From Albugo candida (Eukaryota; Oomycota; Peronosporomycetes; Albuginales; Albuginaceae), in assembly GCA_905220665.1 (NCBI GenBank), contig CAJNAR010000169.1, positions 310,001 to 374,000 on the forward strand: 64,000 bases of DNA, written 5' to 3'. The number at the start of each line of letters is the position of its first letter. The first letter of the stretch is position 1. The notes below the pieces were generated by a model. The model did no database searches and was not told the origin of the DNA. It was given only the letters and a program-made list of their open reading frames with translations. The position numbers and the translations under genes were made by a program. Shown here piece after piece: positions 10,092-21,800 of the stretch.

Positions 10092-13000
10092 CTAGATCCA
10101 CTGTTTCAAGCAGGCAATGATGTCAGCATTGCTTTCTCCCACTTGACTCGATATCGCCAATTTCATTGCTGCATCGAAGTCGATTGAGTAACACAAGCCT
10201 TCAAGTACATCACGATAAAATGTGAGAATGGCTGCACGAATTGCTCCATTTGCTTGGATTTGCTGTCGCATGTGTGCGTCCATTAAAGCTCCGAAATCGC
10301 TCGTACACGTTCCACCTCCATAACAAGCGAGCTGGAACGGGCGTAACTCAAAATGCGTCTTATTTGTGATGATATCTTTCAGCTCAGCAGGCTTTACAGA
10401 GATCTCTTGGGGACAAACGAGGCTTGTGTACCCGACGTCCAAAATCGTATCGATCTCAATACGATTTCTTTCTTGTCGGGTTGCATTCTTCAATGAGTCG
10501 GAATGTCTTCCGGGAACAATAGGATGACGTACGGCCTGTGTCAGCATAGCTTCCAACATGGTGGAAACCAAATTCGGGTCATTTGCCCAAAGCCCAAAAG
10601 ACGCGTAATGCAAAGCTGTGCTCCCATACACATCCTGAATATTCGGATTTACGCCCTGGAGCCTCAGCGATCGGATTGGACCCGGTACCATAGGCTCCAT
10701 TGTATCGAGATCAGACATGATGCCGAGGAAGTAAAGTACGACATCCATATGGCCATACAGAAAGGCAAGATGAAGAGGAGTCTGTCCGATCGTGTTACAA
10801 GCGTTCACGTTGGCTCGATGTTCCTCAACGATCCTTTTTATCATTTGTAAGTCGATTTTGTCTGCTCTCGAGTCATATTTAAATGAAGAAAGAGTTCCCT
10901 GCATATTCTGTGTCACATTTGCACATGAGAGAATGCTGTGGAGTAAAGACTGGCCCTCCCGGGTCGATATATTCACGTTCATTCCTCGAGATAAGCATCG
11001 ATCGAGGAGAGCCATTTCCCCCTTTGGGGATCCCACAAGCGCACACATCCACACAGTGAGTTCGGTCTCATCCGTTTTGACAGAGTCGACATCGGCCATT
11101 CGCAAGATATCCAGCGCTTGATCTTTGTCCGCCAAGAAGCATAACATTAGACTTGTGAGTCCATCAAGATTGCTGGTATCCACATCGACTCCAGCTTCGA
11201 CCAATTTGGCCAAGATCTCAAAGTTCATTGAATCTGCGGCCATCAGAATGGGTGGATAACAATGATAGCCAAGCCGTGGAATGTCCCCTGATCGATTCAA
11301 GAGCTCTATCCAGATATCAGGAGTGGCTGCAGCGTTGAACTGACTTTCTTCTGAGCTGTCCTTCATGGCAATGCTTGACGCCAAAGAGGATTGACGCTGA
11401 ACGAAAGCAATGAATCGGAGGCAGAGAGCGCTCACACTAGATTGAAAGCTCTGAAGCGGTTGAGCATTCGCTGTGTCCGAGATGTTGATGATAGAAAGAA
11501 GCTTCAGCAGACCACCGCAATTCAAGCAAACCTGAATGAATTGATCCTGATTGAAGCTGTCAACGCCTTGCTCTGTTGCGTAGACACCACAGAGCACCGA
11601 AAGTATCTCAACAACAGGCTGAATCTCACTCAGACTGGTTTTTTCAGACTCTAAGAAACGGAGGAATGGTTTCAAAATGATAAAGTAAGGCGTATTGATG
11701 CTTTCTTCACTTGTGTGCGGCCGGGAATGCGTTTGGTCATTGCTCAGTATGGGCTCACTAACATATGAAATTCCATCTTTCGCGTGTGTTAGTAGAACTG
11801 TGATGGCTCCAGGAATCAATACAATGCCTCTAATGAGATGCAAAAGCTCAACGATGGCGACAGAATAGCAGCGTGTCTGAACATCCTCAACCAACACACA
11901 AAGCAAGTTTATGAGCTTGAGTCCGTGCCCGACTAACGCAACAGCAGCAGCTTGGGCCTTGATTCCGGTGGATTCTGATGCGTGGTTGACGGGAGACAAG
12001 TCGGTCGCCAGTAATCGCTGACGTAAATCTGGCAGAGGAATCACTTCGAGGTCTTTACATTGGCCATCAACGTTATTCCACAGCAGAAAGGCTTCCAGCC
12101 AGCCAGACAAAGCTCTCACGCATTCGATTAGAGGAATCACATCGTCACTGTCATCTCTGTCTTCATAGTTCGACTCGATGTGCTCCGTGTCAGTATCCCA
12201 CTTCAAATCGAACGCGCTCCAGGTCGATTTTTCAGTGAAATAGACTTCATGTGCTTGTGAGCTGATCATATCAAGCAGCTTTGAGATACATGGACAAGTG
12301 CTATCGGAGGAAGCATCAAAAGCTGACTCGGAAACGCTATGGATGGAGCGTAAACAACGCATCAAATACGAGCTGAATAAGCTGAGTTGAGGCAGCTCCA
12401 TTGGCAAGTGTCCCGCATGGTCTCCACGGATAAAGTATGCAGCAATGTGCTGGAAAACGGCGAGGAATGTCTGACAAGCTCGCTGTCCGAGTGCTTGTGC
12501 GTTGGCTCGACTTGTTACGACGATCGCAAGCCAACGAACGAGTCGGAATGCGATATCCCAACGCGTTAACAATTCGTCGACCGCATTGGAGTCGATTAAT
12601 TTGACCAAATTGAAGAATTCGAGGACTATATCGGCTACATTGGATTGATCCTCCATCGAATTTTCCTCCAGGAAGATAAAGTCGCTGTCCGGTCCAATTT
12701 GACTGCAAAAATACATCATCTTCTCGGCCCCCTGACACAAAGCAGGGACTCGTGTTTCAAAGCACTTGAAAAGCAGCGGCAAAGGCTTCAATCGCTTGAG
12801 TACTGGCAAACAAATAGGTTTTCTTTCGATCGTTCGACCAAGACAACGGATGATTTCTATAGCGCTACAGATCGTATATTCATGGGCTTTTGTAGATCCG
12901 CTGTTTTCATTAGCGGGGTCCTGAGTCGAGTGTAGCTTTTTCAGCGCCCGAGCTAGAAAGCTTGTCAATAGTTCCATCAAACGCTCAGCTGAGCCCTGTT

Positions 13001-14067
13001 CTATATCTTGATCTAGACACAGCCGAGAGAAGACTTTGCAGATTGGAAGCGTATACTCCTCAGGGTGGAAATGATCGCTCTCAGTGAGTGCTTGAAGGCG
13101 ATTCAGAAGCGTAATCAGCATTCCACTAACTTCAGTATCGCCAAGCTGTTGACGTCCAACCTCTACGAAGAATACGTATCATACAAAGTAAAGGAATTAG
13201 ACGGACGTACGCGAATGGCTACACAGCTCGAAAATGCCCAACGTTGTGACCACAAGACTTTTGTTCTCAGCGGAATCAATTTGTATCAGAAGGTTGCTCA
13301 GGCAAGGAAAAGCTGGCAGGATGTCGGTTATCGTTGCCTCGAGATCGTCGCTATCTTTAATGGCTGATAGATAAGCGTGGAAACTCTCGACCGCAGCTTT
13401 CCTCAATGGCTCTGAAGTTGTGGTATCAATCACCCGAGTGAGCGAAGCCACCAGAGTCAAAGTCGGAGAAGTAAACATCGTCAAATTGCCAGTCTTGCGC
13501 AGCAGCAAATGGAGCAATTCCAGCGCCAGACTCTTGGAATCTGAGATGAGAAACCTCGACATTCGTCTCGAGACTCGTACCTGTACGTCTACTGGGATTT
13601 TCACATTCAGAAGATTGACAATCAGATCGCCTCCTTTCCAATTCCCATCCGATGCAGCACATCGTGAAAGCAGTAACGAAGCTGACGGACACAAGTGAGA
13701 AGAGTCTAAGATCTATCAATTGCTACAAAGCCTCACCATTGCAGTCACAGGAATCAGCGGTCGAATTCTCTTTGCGCTCGGTCACAAAGCTGATGAGGAG
13801 ATCTAAGGCCGCTTTGATGAGGTCTGGGGTCTACACCACTCAATCAAGAATGCTCCATCCGCACGAAATCGTACATACTTTGACTTGAGCAATAAAACTC
13901 ATCAAAAGGGGAACCACTTGCTCCTCCTCACGCACGAAATACGAATTCTCGAGACAATAGTCGATCCCCAAGCGCTTCTTCTTCACATCTTTGGACTTGA
14001 GGTTTTTGATCTGTTTTTTCGCTTGGGCTTTTTCTTTAGCGCTCTGTTGTGTGACATCTTTACTCAT
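10092..14067 (-). CDS. Large ARM/HEAT-like plus ankyrin-repeat protein, unknown role
   Basis: Four exons on the minus strand: 14067-13885, 13830-13737, 13681-13211, 13162-10092, giving 1272 residues. All introns (54, 55 and 48 bases) have GT..AG ends and keep frame. The first 60 residues start MSKDVTQQSAKEKAQAKKQ and contain a Lys-rich stretch. Residues 40-800 are leucine-rich helical repeats of ARM/HEAT type (PLLMSFIAQ, DLLISFVTE, GMLITLLNRLQAL). Ankyrin repeats follow at about residues 880-1150 (GQTPLHLAFLYGHMDVV, YGSTALHYASFG). The C-terminus (ELRPFQLACYGGG onward) is globular and unrecognised. Such solenoids act as protein-binding scaffolds; no catalytic motif is visible. I do not recognise a named orthologue. 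Confidence 0.85.
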
Positions 14068-14079
14068 TTACAGTCTCCG
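14068..14079. promoter_or_regulatory. 12-base gap between divergent start codons
   Basis: The ATG of the minus-strand ARM/ankyrin gene (14067) and the plus-strand ATG (14080) are separated by TTTACAGTCTCCG-type sequence only. The TTTACAG could act as a 3' splice site for a leader exon of the plus-strand gene. Promoter elements of each gene must overlap the coding part of the other, or one start codon is wrong. Confidence 0.45.
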
Positions 14080-14706
14080 ATGACCAAAGTCGAAACGACG
14101 TTTATTTCGAGTCAAATGAGCGCTTCTGTCGATCGATTTGAGGAATCAGAGACGAGTGAGCACGTGGATGTGGCATTCCGAACACGACGCGATATGCGTC
14201 GTGTTATATTTGAGCAATTCTCAGAGCGAGAAAATCAGCAAATTTTGGATGATGAGCCAGAAATTATTGTGATTCCAACGCGACAAGCAGAAAGTCATAT
14301 AATTTCGGGTGGGAACAAGCAAAAATGGCGACAAGATCGCAGTCATCGTCGTGTGCGTTTTGGTCAGACATCAGCTCCGGTTGTTCCGGTCGACCGCGAG
14401 GTTGAGATGTCGATTGGTAAAGAAGCTTCAGAGCCCGAAGACCCAAACAGCTCTTTTGATCGATATTCCTCGAAATGTGAATCGGATGGGAGTTCGGAAC
14501 AGGACGATGAAACACACGCTGATATGTTGCATCCACGGTATCGTATCATCAAACAGAATGAATGCAAGTACACAGCAAAGCTTCTCATTCCTGCAAGTAA
14601 TCCATTATACCTTGGTCGATTCAAGACTGAAAGTGCAGCACTTGATGCGTGCAAAAGCGCGCTCAATCGGGTAACACCGCGACAGGAGGTAGATCACCGA
14701 CTGTAG
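14080..14706 (+). CDS. Hypothetical acidic/basic protein with AP2-like C-terminal segment
   Basis: Single exon, 208 residues; later ATG codons (about 14116) are alternatives because the annotated start is only 12 bases from the divergent gene. The N-terminal two thirds is polar and probably disordered, with the acidic stretch SSEQDDETHAD at about 145-155. The last 50 residues (from YRIIKQNECKY to LGRFKTESAALDACKSA) loosely resemble an AP2/ERF-type fold, in which a short sheet is followed by a helix after an LG.F.TE..A motif. AP2-like proteins bind DNA, but the match is weak and may be chance. No other domain was recognised. Confidence 0.6.
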   Translation: MTKVETTFISSQMSASVDRFEESETSEHVDVAFRTRRDMRRVIFEQFSERENQQILDDEPEIIVIPTRQAESHIISGGNKQKWRQDRSHRRVRFGQTSAPVVPVDREVEMSIGKEASEPEDPNSSFDRYSSKCESDGSSEQDDETHADMLHPRYRIIKQNECKYTAKLLIPASNPLYLGRFKTESAALDACKSALNRVTPRQEVDHRL

Positions 14707-14782
14707 GAATAGACATTGCATAGATGCGATCGCTATATCGGCAAAAAGTGTTGTGAAAATGGAATGTGTTTTATCTTTGATC

Positions 14783-15589
14783 TTAGACTACGATTTGTGA
14801 GGCTCTCGGAGACGCTGGGCCTGATGAATTGGAGTATGTTATTTGTGGCATAGGCTCCGAATCGTTCATTTCCTCTACGTGTGTCATTTGTGCTTGATAT
14901 GCCGGATGCTACAACGGCAATCACTCAGGGGATACCGCGTATATACACTAAATTGGGACTTACGCGGTAAATTAGGAAGAAATTGATGGACGCGAGGCTT
15001 AAGAATGCGACTCCGATCAAAATACCAACCAAGCCTAACGAGAATGCCAGAAATGCAATTCTAGAAACACAAAATTGGTGAGATGGGAAGAAGCATATCG
15101 GTGCAAATAGCTCACGTACGAAACAATATAACAAGCTCGTCCAGGTGCGGTGAACATGAATCCAAAATTGACTTTTACTTTCTCCGCGAATCGCGGGAAT
15201 CGATCATGATTCTCAATGAAAACCAATCCTGCTGCCAAAAACCTGCATCTCGTATCAGTCAAAGCCGCAAATAGTGTGTCATCGTACATGATATAAGTGT
15301 ACACAAGGAATTGCTCATAATCGTGCACTCGGAACAACGCGATGAAAGAAGCGAGTTCTAAAATGCCAGCTCCGACCAAATTAGCTAATCGGAGATACCC
15401 ATTGATACGCGTAATGTCAGTATTAGCGATCTTCTCCCTGATCGTGTCTGCCTTCTCTCGTATCGAGTCTGGAACTCGTATTCCCGAGCCCAAATGACCT
15501 GTCGAGGAGGATTGCCCTGATGCCGCCGCTAGAGGCACAGGAGGCGGAGATTTGGCTGGAGCGGATCTTGCGCTGTTCGGTTCCATCAT
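14783..15589 (-). CDS. COPI-associated-type four-TM membrane protein
   Basis: Three exons: 15589-15120, 15060-14964, 14908-14783, giving 230 residues; introns are 59 and 55 bases. The N-terminus (about 45 residues) is Pro/Ser/Ala rich, then comes a helix with DSIREKADTIREKI. Four hydrophobic segments follow, with the conserved VNFGFMFTAPGRACYIV between the second and third and FLAFSLGLVGILIGV in the third. This matches the COPI-associated protein family, small Golgi/ER membrane proteins linked to coatomer vesicles. The C-terminal tail is polar, with many Ser/Pro. Two ATG codons are adjacent at the start (15589 and 15586). It shares its 250-base 5' flank with the 3' end of the histidine kinase, same strand. 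Confidence 0.72.
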
Positions 15590-15839
15590 GTCGTACCGCT
15601 CACTTTCTTTCTATTCGCGTTATTGAGATCTCTGGCGACCTTAGAATTGAATCAAAGAAAAAAATCTGTTATTTCTTTGTCGCACAGATCTTACGCGAAA
15701 TTCCGAGGGGACGGCTATTTTTTACCAGGAAGGCTCCTATACAAATTCTCAGTGACTGTCTTTACTATCAAACACTCATTACATTACTTTATCGAATCTC
15801 ATGGGGAAAATCAAAAAATCGATCTCTTCATCGCGGGCA

Positions 15840-18800
15840 TCACATTAACGCACACACATTGGCATTATCCTCTTCGTCTTCACGATACGAATCCTTATCA
15901 GCGCTCTGTGACTGCTCTGTGAACGAGCACGCAAACGCAAAATTCCGCTTCAGGTATCCTTGCAAGAGGCGATGTTCTTTTTTCAGCAGGTCATAAGTGC
16001 TTTGGACTATCTCCAATTCCTGCTGCACGTTCATCGGGCCTTTGGAAGCTTCCAGTTGTTGGGCATTCATTACACGTTCACATCCAACTTGGAGTCTGAA
16101 AGCGACTTTCGACACGCGTAATGCCGCAACATAAGCCGATGAACCTTTGAGGGAATGGGCTTCTCGACGCATTGTTGTGATATCGCGAGATTGATAACAG
16201 GTGTCAATGCGGGATACGATTTGATCACAACTCACTGCGAATTTCTTCAGCAAACTCACGAAAAGCTCTTCGTGACCACCACATTGATCAACTCCAAGTC
16301 CAAAATTGATCGGATCACCCTCCGGAATCGCAATGTCCATGGGATTGGTGCTCATTATCGACGAAGGTGGATCGACTGGAGTGGCTAGTTGTACCTTGGC
16401 CACAATCGGCTGCGGGATTCTGTTGTTGACAGCCAGAATCGTATCCGCAAGATCATGGGCTCGTTCGGGAAGAGATAGTTTGGGAATTGTCTGTTCTCGA
16501 GCATTTAAAGCAACTCGTTTCTCATCGCTGCGTTGACTTTGACTTCCAAAATCGGTTCCTGATCCCATTCCACACATTTTCGACCTTCGATTACGCGATC
16601 GTATGCTTTTCTTTCCAGGGAATGGGGGATGACTCCATAGAGTTGGATTCCCTTTTGGATACGTGCCACTGTGTATCTGTCGCCTTCGTCGTCGTGATTT
16701 TCTACAGCCACGATCAAAAGTACCGCTCCTTTCAAGACTTCGTACCCCACTGATGCGTTCTCGACCGGGAAGATCGGATCGTTCGGATGATCGAGTGAGC
16801 AAAGAGCAGAGTGATGCCTCTCTGTCGTCATCTTTCACTTCTTCATCACTATCCTCTTCTTCAAATCCATCATGGAAACTCGCAGGAAGAGTTGCAGAAA
16901 TAATGGATGCTCGACTCTGCTTCCATGTCAATTGCAAGGATGTGTTGCCCAATGATGAACGCAAGGACGATGACTGATGAGCTGAAGATCCAGCGCTGAA
17001 GATGCTATTCACAGGCGCACCGGGCCGAAACGAGTACGCGGCTTGATGGTATCGATTCGCTGCCATCGGATTATCCAACTCCAAATTTGATATCGCATTC
17101 GCCAAATCCAACTGTTGCATATGACGTGATGCTGGCATGAGTCTTGGTGCAAAACATGATGGTGACGAGCCTGTGCGCATAGAATTCGTTTTCTCGCTCT
17201 CCTGTTTGGGCGCCATTCTCTCTGAGCGCGGAGATCGTTCCTTTGTTGGTGATACTATACGTTCCATCAATCGTGGGGAAGTCGCCGGGTACAAAGTCGT
17301 TGTGGTCGTTGTGACCTTGAGCGGGTCAGAAGTTGGTTTCGACGACAGTTTGGTCGTTGTTGTGGTCGTTGTAGTCATCGTCAGTGTCGTCGGTCCCGAG
17401 CCAGGATTCGAATTCAGTCCGGTAGAGTTGGTAGGGCCTTTGATACCAAGATACTTGACCCGCATCCATTGCCGGATTGCTTTCCGTAACGTGACTTTGG
17501 AAATCGGCTTGACAATGAATTCATCCATTCCTGCATCCAAACATTTCTGTCGATCTCCACTCATCGCGTACGCTGTCAATCCAAGAATCGGCATGTGGGA
17601 AAGATTGTGTTGTGCTTCGAATTGGCGGATCGTTCGTGTAGCGGTGTATCCGTCCATGACAGGCATCTCACAGTCCATAAACACCATATCGAATTCCTCA
17701 TGGTGTCCCACATACGCGTCGACTGCCCGACGTCCATTGACTTCCCATTGCAGCATATGATCGTCTTCCTGGAGGTAGCATTTGACAACTTCCCAATTGA
17801 ATTCATTATCTTCGACCACAAGAATACGAGCTTGGCTTGGAATCACTGTGAACGACAACGGACCTGGCATATTCGAGCTGATGATGGCATTCTTATCGCT
17901 CATTGCGTCTGTGTACGTTGTCTTGGTCTCCAAGGGAGCTGCAAACGTATCTGTGACCACGACATCATCCGAAGCGTACAGAGCGTCATCGTTCTGATGC
18001 AGCATTATCTGCTCTTCATCGAGTAAGCGAACCACCACGGTGAAGTAGAAATTGGATCCTTGGTTCAATTCGCTGTCCACATCGATTTCTCCATCCATTA
18101 GCTGCACCAACTGCTTACAAATCGCCAAGCCAAGTCCCGAGCCTGTTGGATTATTCTGTCGAGTGCGTTCGAGTTTCGTGAAGAGTGAGAACAATCTTGA
18201 GCGCTCTTCTGCATCCATACCGACGCCCGTATCAATCACTTGGAATAAAAGCTTTTTAAACTGCGGAGGAAGAGAAGGCTCAAGCACGACATTGCATGTG
18301 ACCGTGATCGAGCCTTCCGATGTGAATTTAATGGCATTGGAAAGCAAATTCAAAAGGATCTGACGTAAGCGTACAACATCGCCAATTACCATTTTGGGGA
18401 CATCTTTACCGCATTTTTGCTCCAAAATGATATTTCGCTCGCGAGCTTTGAATTTGAAGATCTCAATCGAGTAATCCAACAAGTCGTGCATGTGGAATGG
18501 AGCCGCTGTGATTTCCATATGACCCGCTTCGATTTTCGACAGATCGAGAATATCGTTGATCAAATTGAGCAATAACGAGCCAGAAACATACGCCATATGA
18601 ACGTGTCGTTCCGAATTCTTGTCGAGATTCTTCTTTTCTTTAAGAAGTTCCAGCATACCGAGAACACTGTTGAGAGGTGTTCGAAGCTCGTGGCTGAATG
18701 ACGCGAGGAAATTTACTTTGGCAGCTTCCATCTGCTTACGTGCAGTGTAGTCCTGTCCGACTCCGATGGCGCCTCGAATATTCCCGTGCATATCCTTCTT

Positions 18801-21800
18801 ACTCGAAGCATTGACCAGCAGCAATAAGAACAGCCCTTGCTTGGTGGTCATCGGCAGCTCCATTTCGCCCACATCGACTCCAATCAGCGCCTGATTGAGC
18901 AATTGACGCACTTGCTGACGACTTTCGGGGATGATGAACGTGTTGACGAGTGATAGTCCCAATACAGTTGCCTTGGAATATCCCGTGATTTCTTCAATCT
19001 TTTGATTCCACTCGTTGATATTCCCAATGGTATCAACGCCAAAAATTGGAGCATTCGCAGTGTCAATCAGTCTGAAATACTCGTGTTCCTGGGCAATACG
19101 ATCCGTGATATCTTGTCCGATGCCTACGACCCCCACAATCGTTCCATTCGAATCCATTCGCGGTGTCGCATTTAAAAGGATCTCAATACGAGTTCCAGGA
19201 CGAGTGATCAGCGGAAATTCGAAATTGGCGGTCTGAATACCTTTCAAAGCTTTAGAGAGCACATCCGCGACAATCGGCCGATATTCAGGAGATATAAATG
19301 TCTCGACAAGATTTTCGCCCATGACTTCAGCAATCGAGTAACTGGTGATTTGAGCTGCCTTCTTGTTCCAAATGTTGACACACATATTTGCATCGACACC
19401 GAAAATGGGAGCGTTGGCAGTGTCAATAAGACGCGAGTATTCTTGCTCCTGCGCAATCCGATCCGTGATATCTTGACCGATCCCCACCATTCCCATGACC
19501 TTTCCATGTTCGTTGAAGCGGGATGTTGCATTCAAAAGGATTTCCACACGACGACCCATTTTCGTGATCAGAGGAAATTCAAAGTTTGCAGTTTCAATGC
19601 CATCGAGAGCTTTTGCAAGCACGGATCGCACGGCGTCTTTGTAATCATCTGTGATGAATTTCTCGACGAGATTTTCCCCCATCACATCCGAAGGAGTGTA
19701 CTGTGTGATCTCAGCGGCTTTCTTGTTCCAAATATTGACACATCCATTGTTATCGACACCAAAGATGGGCGCGTTGGCCGTGTCGATGAGTCTTGTATAC
19801 TCTTGTTCTTGAGCGATACGCTCGGTGATATCCTGTCCGATACCGACGACACCGACGATTCCCCCGTGCTGATCAAATCTCGCAGTTGCATTCAGCAGAA
19901 TGTTTACATGTCGTCCTGTCTTCGTGACGAGCGGTACTTCGAAATTTGCACCTTCATCGCCCTTTAGCGCATCGCTAAATACTTCAGCGACAGCAGCACG
20001 ATAATCTTCTGGGATGAATGTGTCCACAAGCTTCTCCCCAAGTACTTCCTCGGTGGAATACTGAGTGATCTCAACCGCTTTTCGATTCCAAATATTCACA
20101 CAGCCATTCACATCGACACCGAAAATCGGAGCACTCGCTTTATCGATAAGTCGCGAGTATTCTTGCTCTTGCGCGATACGATCGGTGATATCCTGACCGA
20201 TGCCAACCATTCCCATCACTTTGCCATACTCATTGAAACGCGGTGTCGCATTCAGTAGGATTTCAACACGACGACCCGTTTTGGTGATCAGAGGGAACTC
20301 GAAATTCGCAGTTTCTGTGCCATGTAATGCTTTCTGAAGCACAAATCCCACTGCTTGCTTGTAATCGGTCGTGATAAACTCTTCCACGAGATTCTCTCCC
20401 ATTACGTCAGACTGTGTGTATTGTGTGATCTCTGCAGCTTTCTTGTTCCAAATATTCACAAGACCGTGTTTATCGACGCCGAAAATGGGAGCATTTGCAG
20501 TGTCAATCAAACGTGCGTATTCCTGTTCTTGAGCGATTCGATCGGTGATATCTTGTCCGATACCAACGACGCCGACAATATGTCCGAGCTGATTGTATCG
20601 AGGAGTAGCGTTGAGTAATATCTCCACTCGTCGACCCGCTTTTGTAATCAGTGGAAAGTTGAAATTCGCTCTTTGTACTCCTTGTCGAGCCTGTGTCATA
20701 ACGAGACCCACAGCTGAGCGATACTCTTCCGAGATGAATTGCTCGACTAAATCTTTCCCCATAACGTCGTCAGGTGAGTACTGTGTGATCTCCGCAGCTT
20801 TCTTGTTCCAAATATTGACCAAGCCTTTCATATCGACACCAAATATCGGAGCATTGGCAGTATCAATCAAACGAGAATACTCTTGCTCCTGAGCGATCCG
20901 ATCAGTAATATCCTGCCCAATACCAACCATTCCCATCACTTTTCCATGCTCATTGAATCGCGGTGTGGCATTCAATAGAATTTCCACTCGACGGCCATCT
21001 TTTGTGATAAGTGGAAACTCAAAATTCGCCGTCTCCGTGCCATTTAACGCTTTCTGAAGCACAAATCCAACCGCCTGCTTATAGTCATTTGTAATGAACT
21101 TTTCAACGAGATTCTCTCCCATGACGTCAGACTGCGTGTACTGTGTGATTTCTGCAGCTTTTTTGTTCCAAATGTTCACAAGACCTTTTTTGTCGACGCC
21201 AAAGATGGGAGCGTTTGCTGTATCTATGAGTCGCGCGTATTCTTGTTCTTGAGCGATTTGATCCGTGATGTCTTGCCCGATACCCACGACGCCAACGATC
21301 TGACCTAGCTCATTATATCTTGGTGTGGCATTCAGTAGGATTTCCACACGACGTCCACTTCTGGTAATAAGCGGAAAATTGAAATTCGCCGTCTGGACGC
21401 CTTGCCGCGCCTGAGTCAAAACGAGACCCACAGCTGAACGATATTCTTCTGAGATGAATTGCTGTACAAGATCCTTGCCCATGACGGCTTTTGTAGAATA
21501 TTGCGTGATTTCAGCTGCTTTCTTATTCCAAATGTTGACAAGACCTTGCATGTCGACACCGAAAATCGGCGCATTGGCAGTGTCAATTAATCGAGAATAT
21601 TCTTGTTCTTGAGCGATACGATCGGTGATATCTTGACCAATACCAACCATTCCCATCACTTGCCCATGCTCGTTGAAACGCGGTGTCGCGTTCAGTAAGA
21701 TCTCCACACGATGACCTGCTTTTGTGATGAGCGGAAACTCGAAATTTGCAGTTTCTGTGCCATTTAATGCTTTCTGAAGCACATAACCTACTGCTTCTTT

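Noticed and set aside
13885..14079. 5' extension of the small plus-strand gene at 14080
   Set aside because: It is antisense to the first exon of the ARM/ankyrin gene, whose N-terminus joins well to the next exon.
17290..17400. Repeated GTGGTCGTTGT-type tract looked like a microsatellite
   Set aside because: It encodes the poly-Thr linker of the histidine kinase; it is a coding low-complexity stretch, not an independent element.
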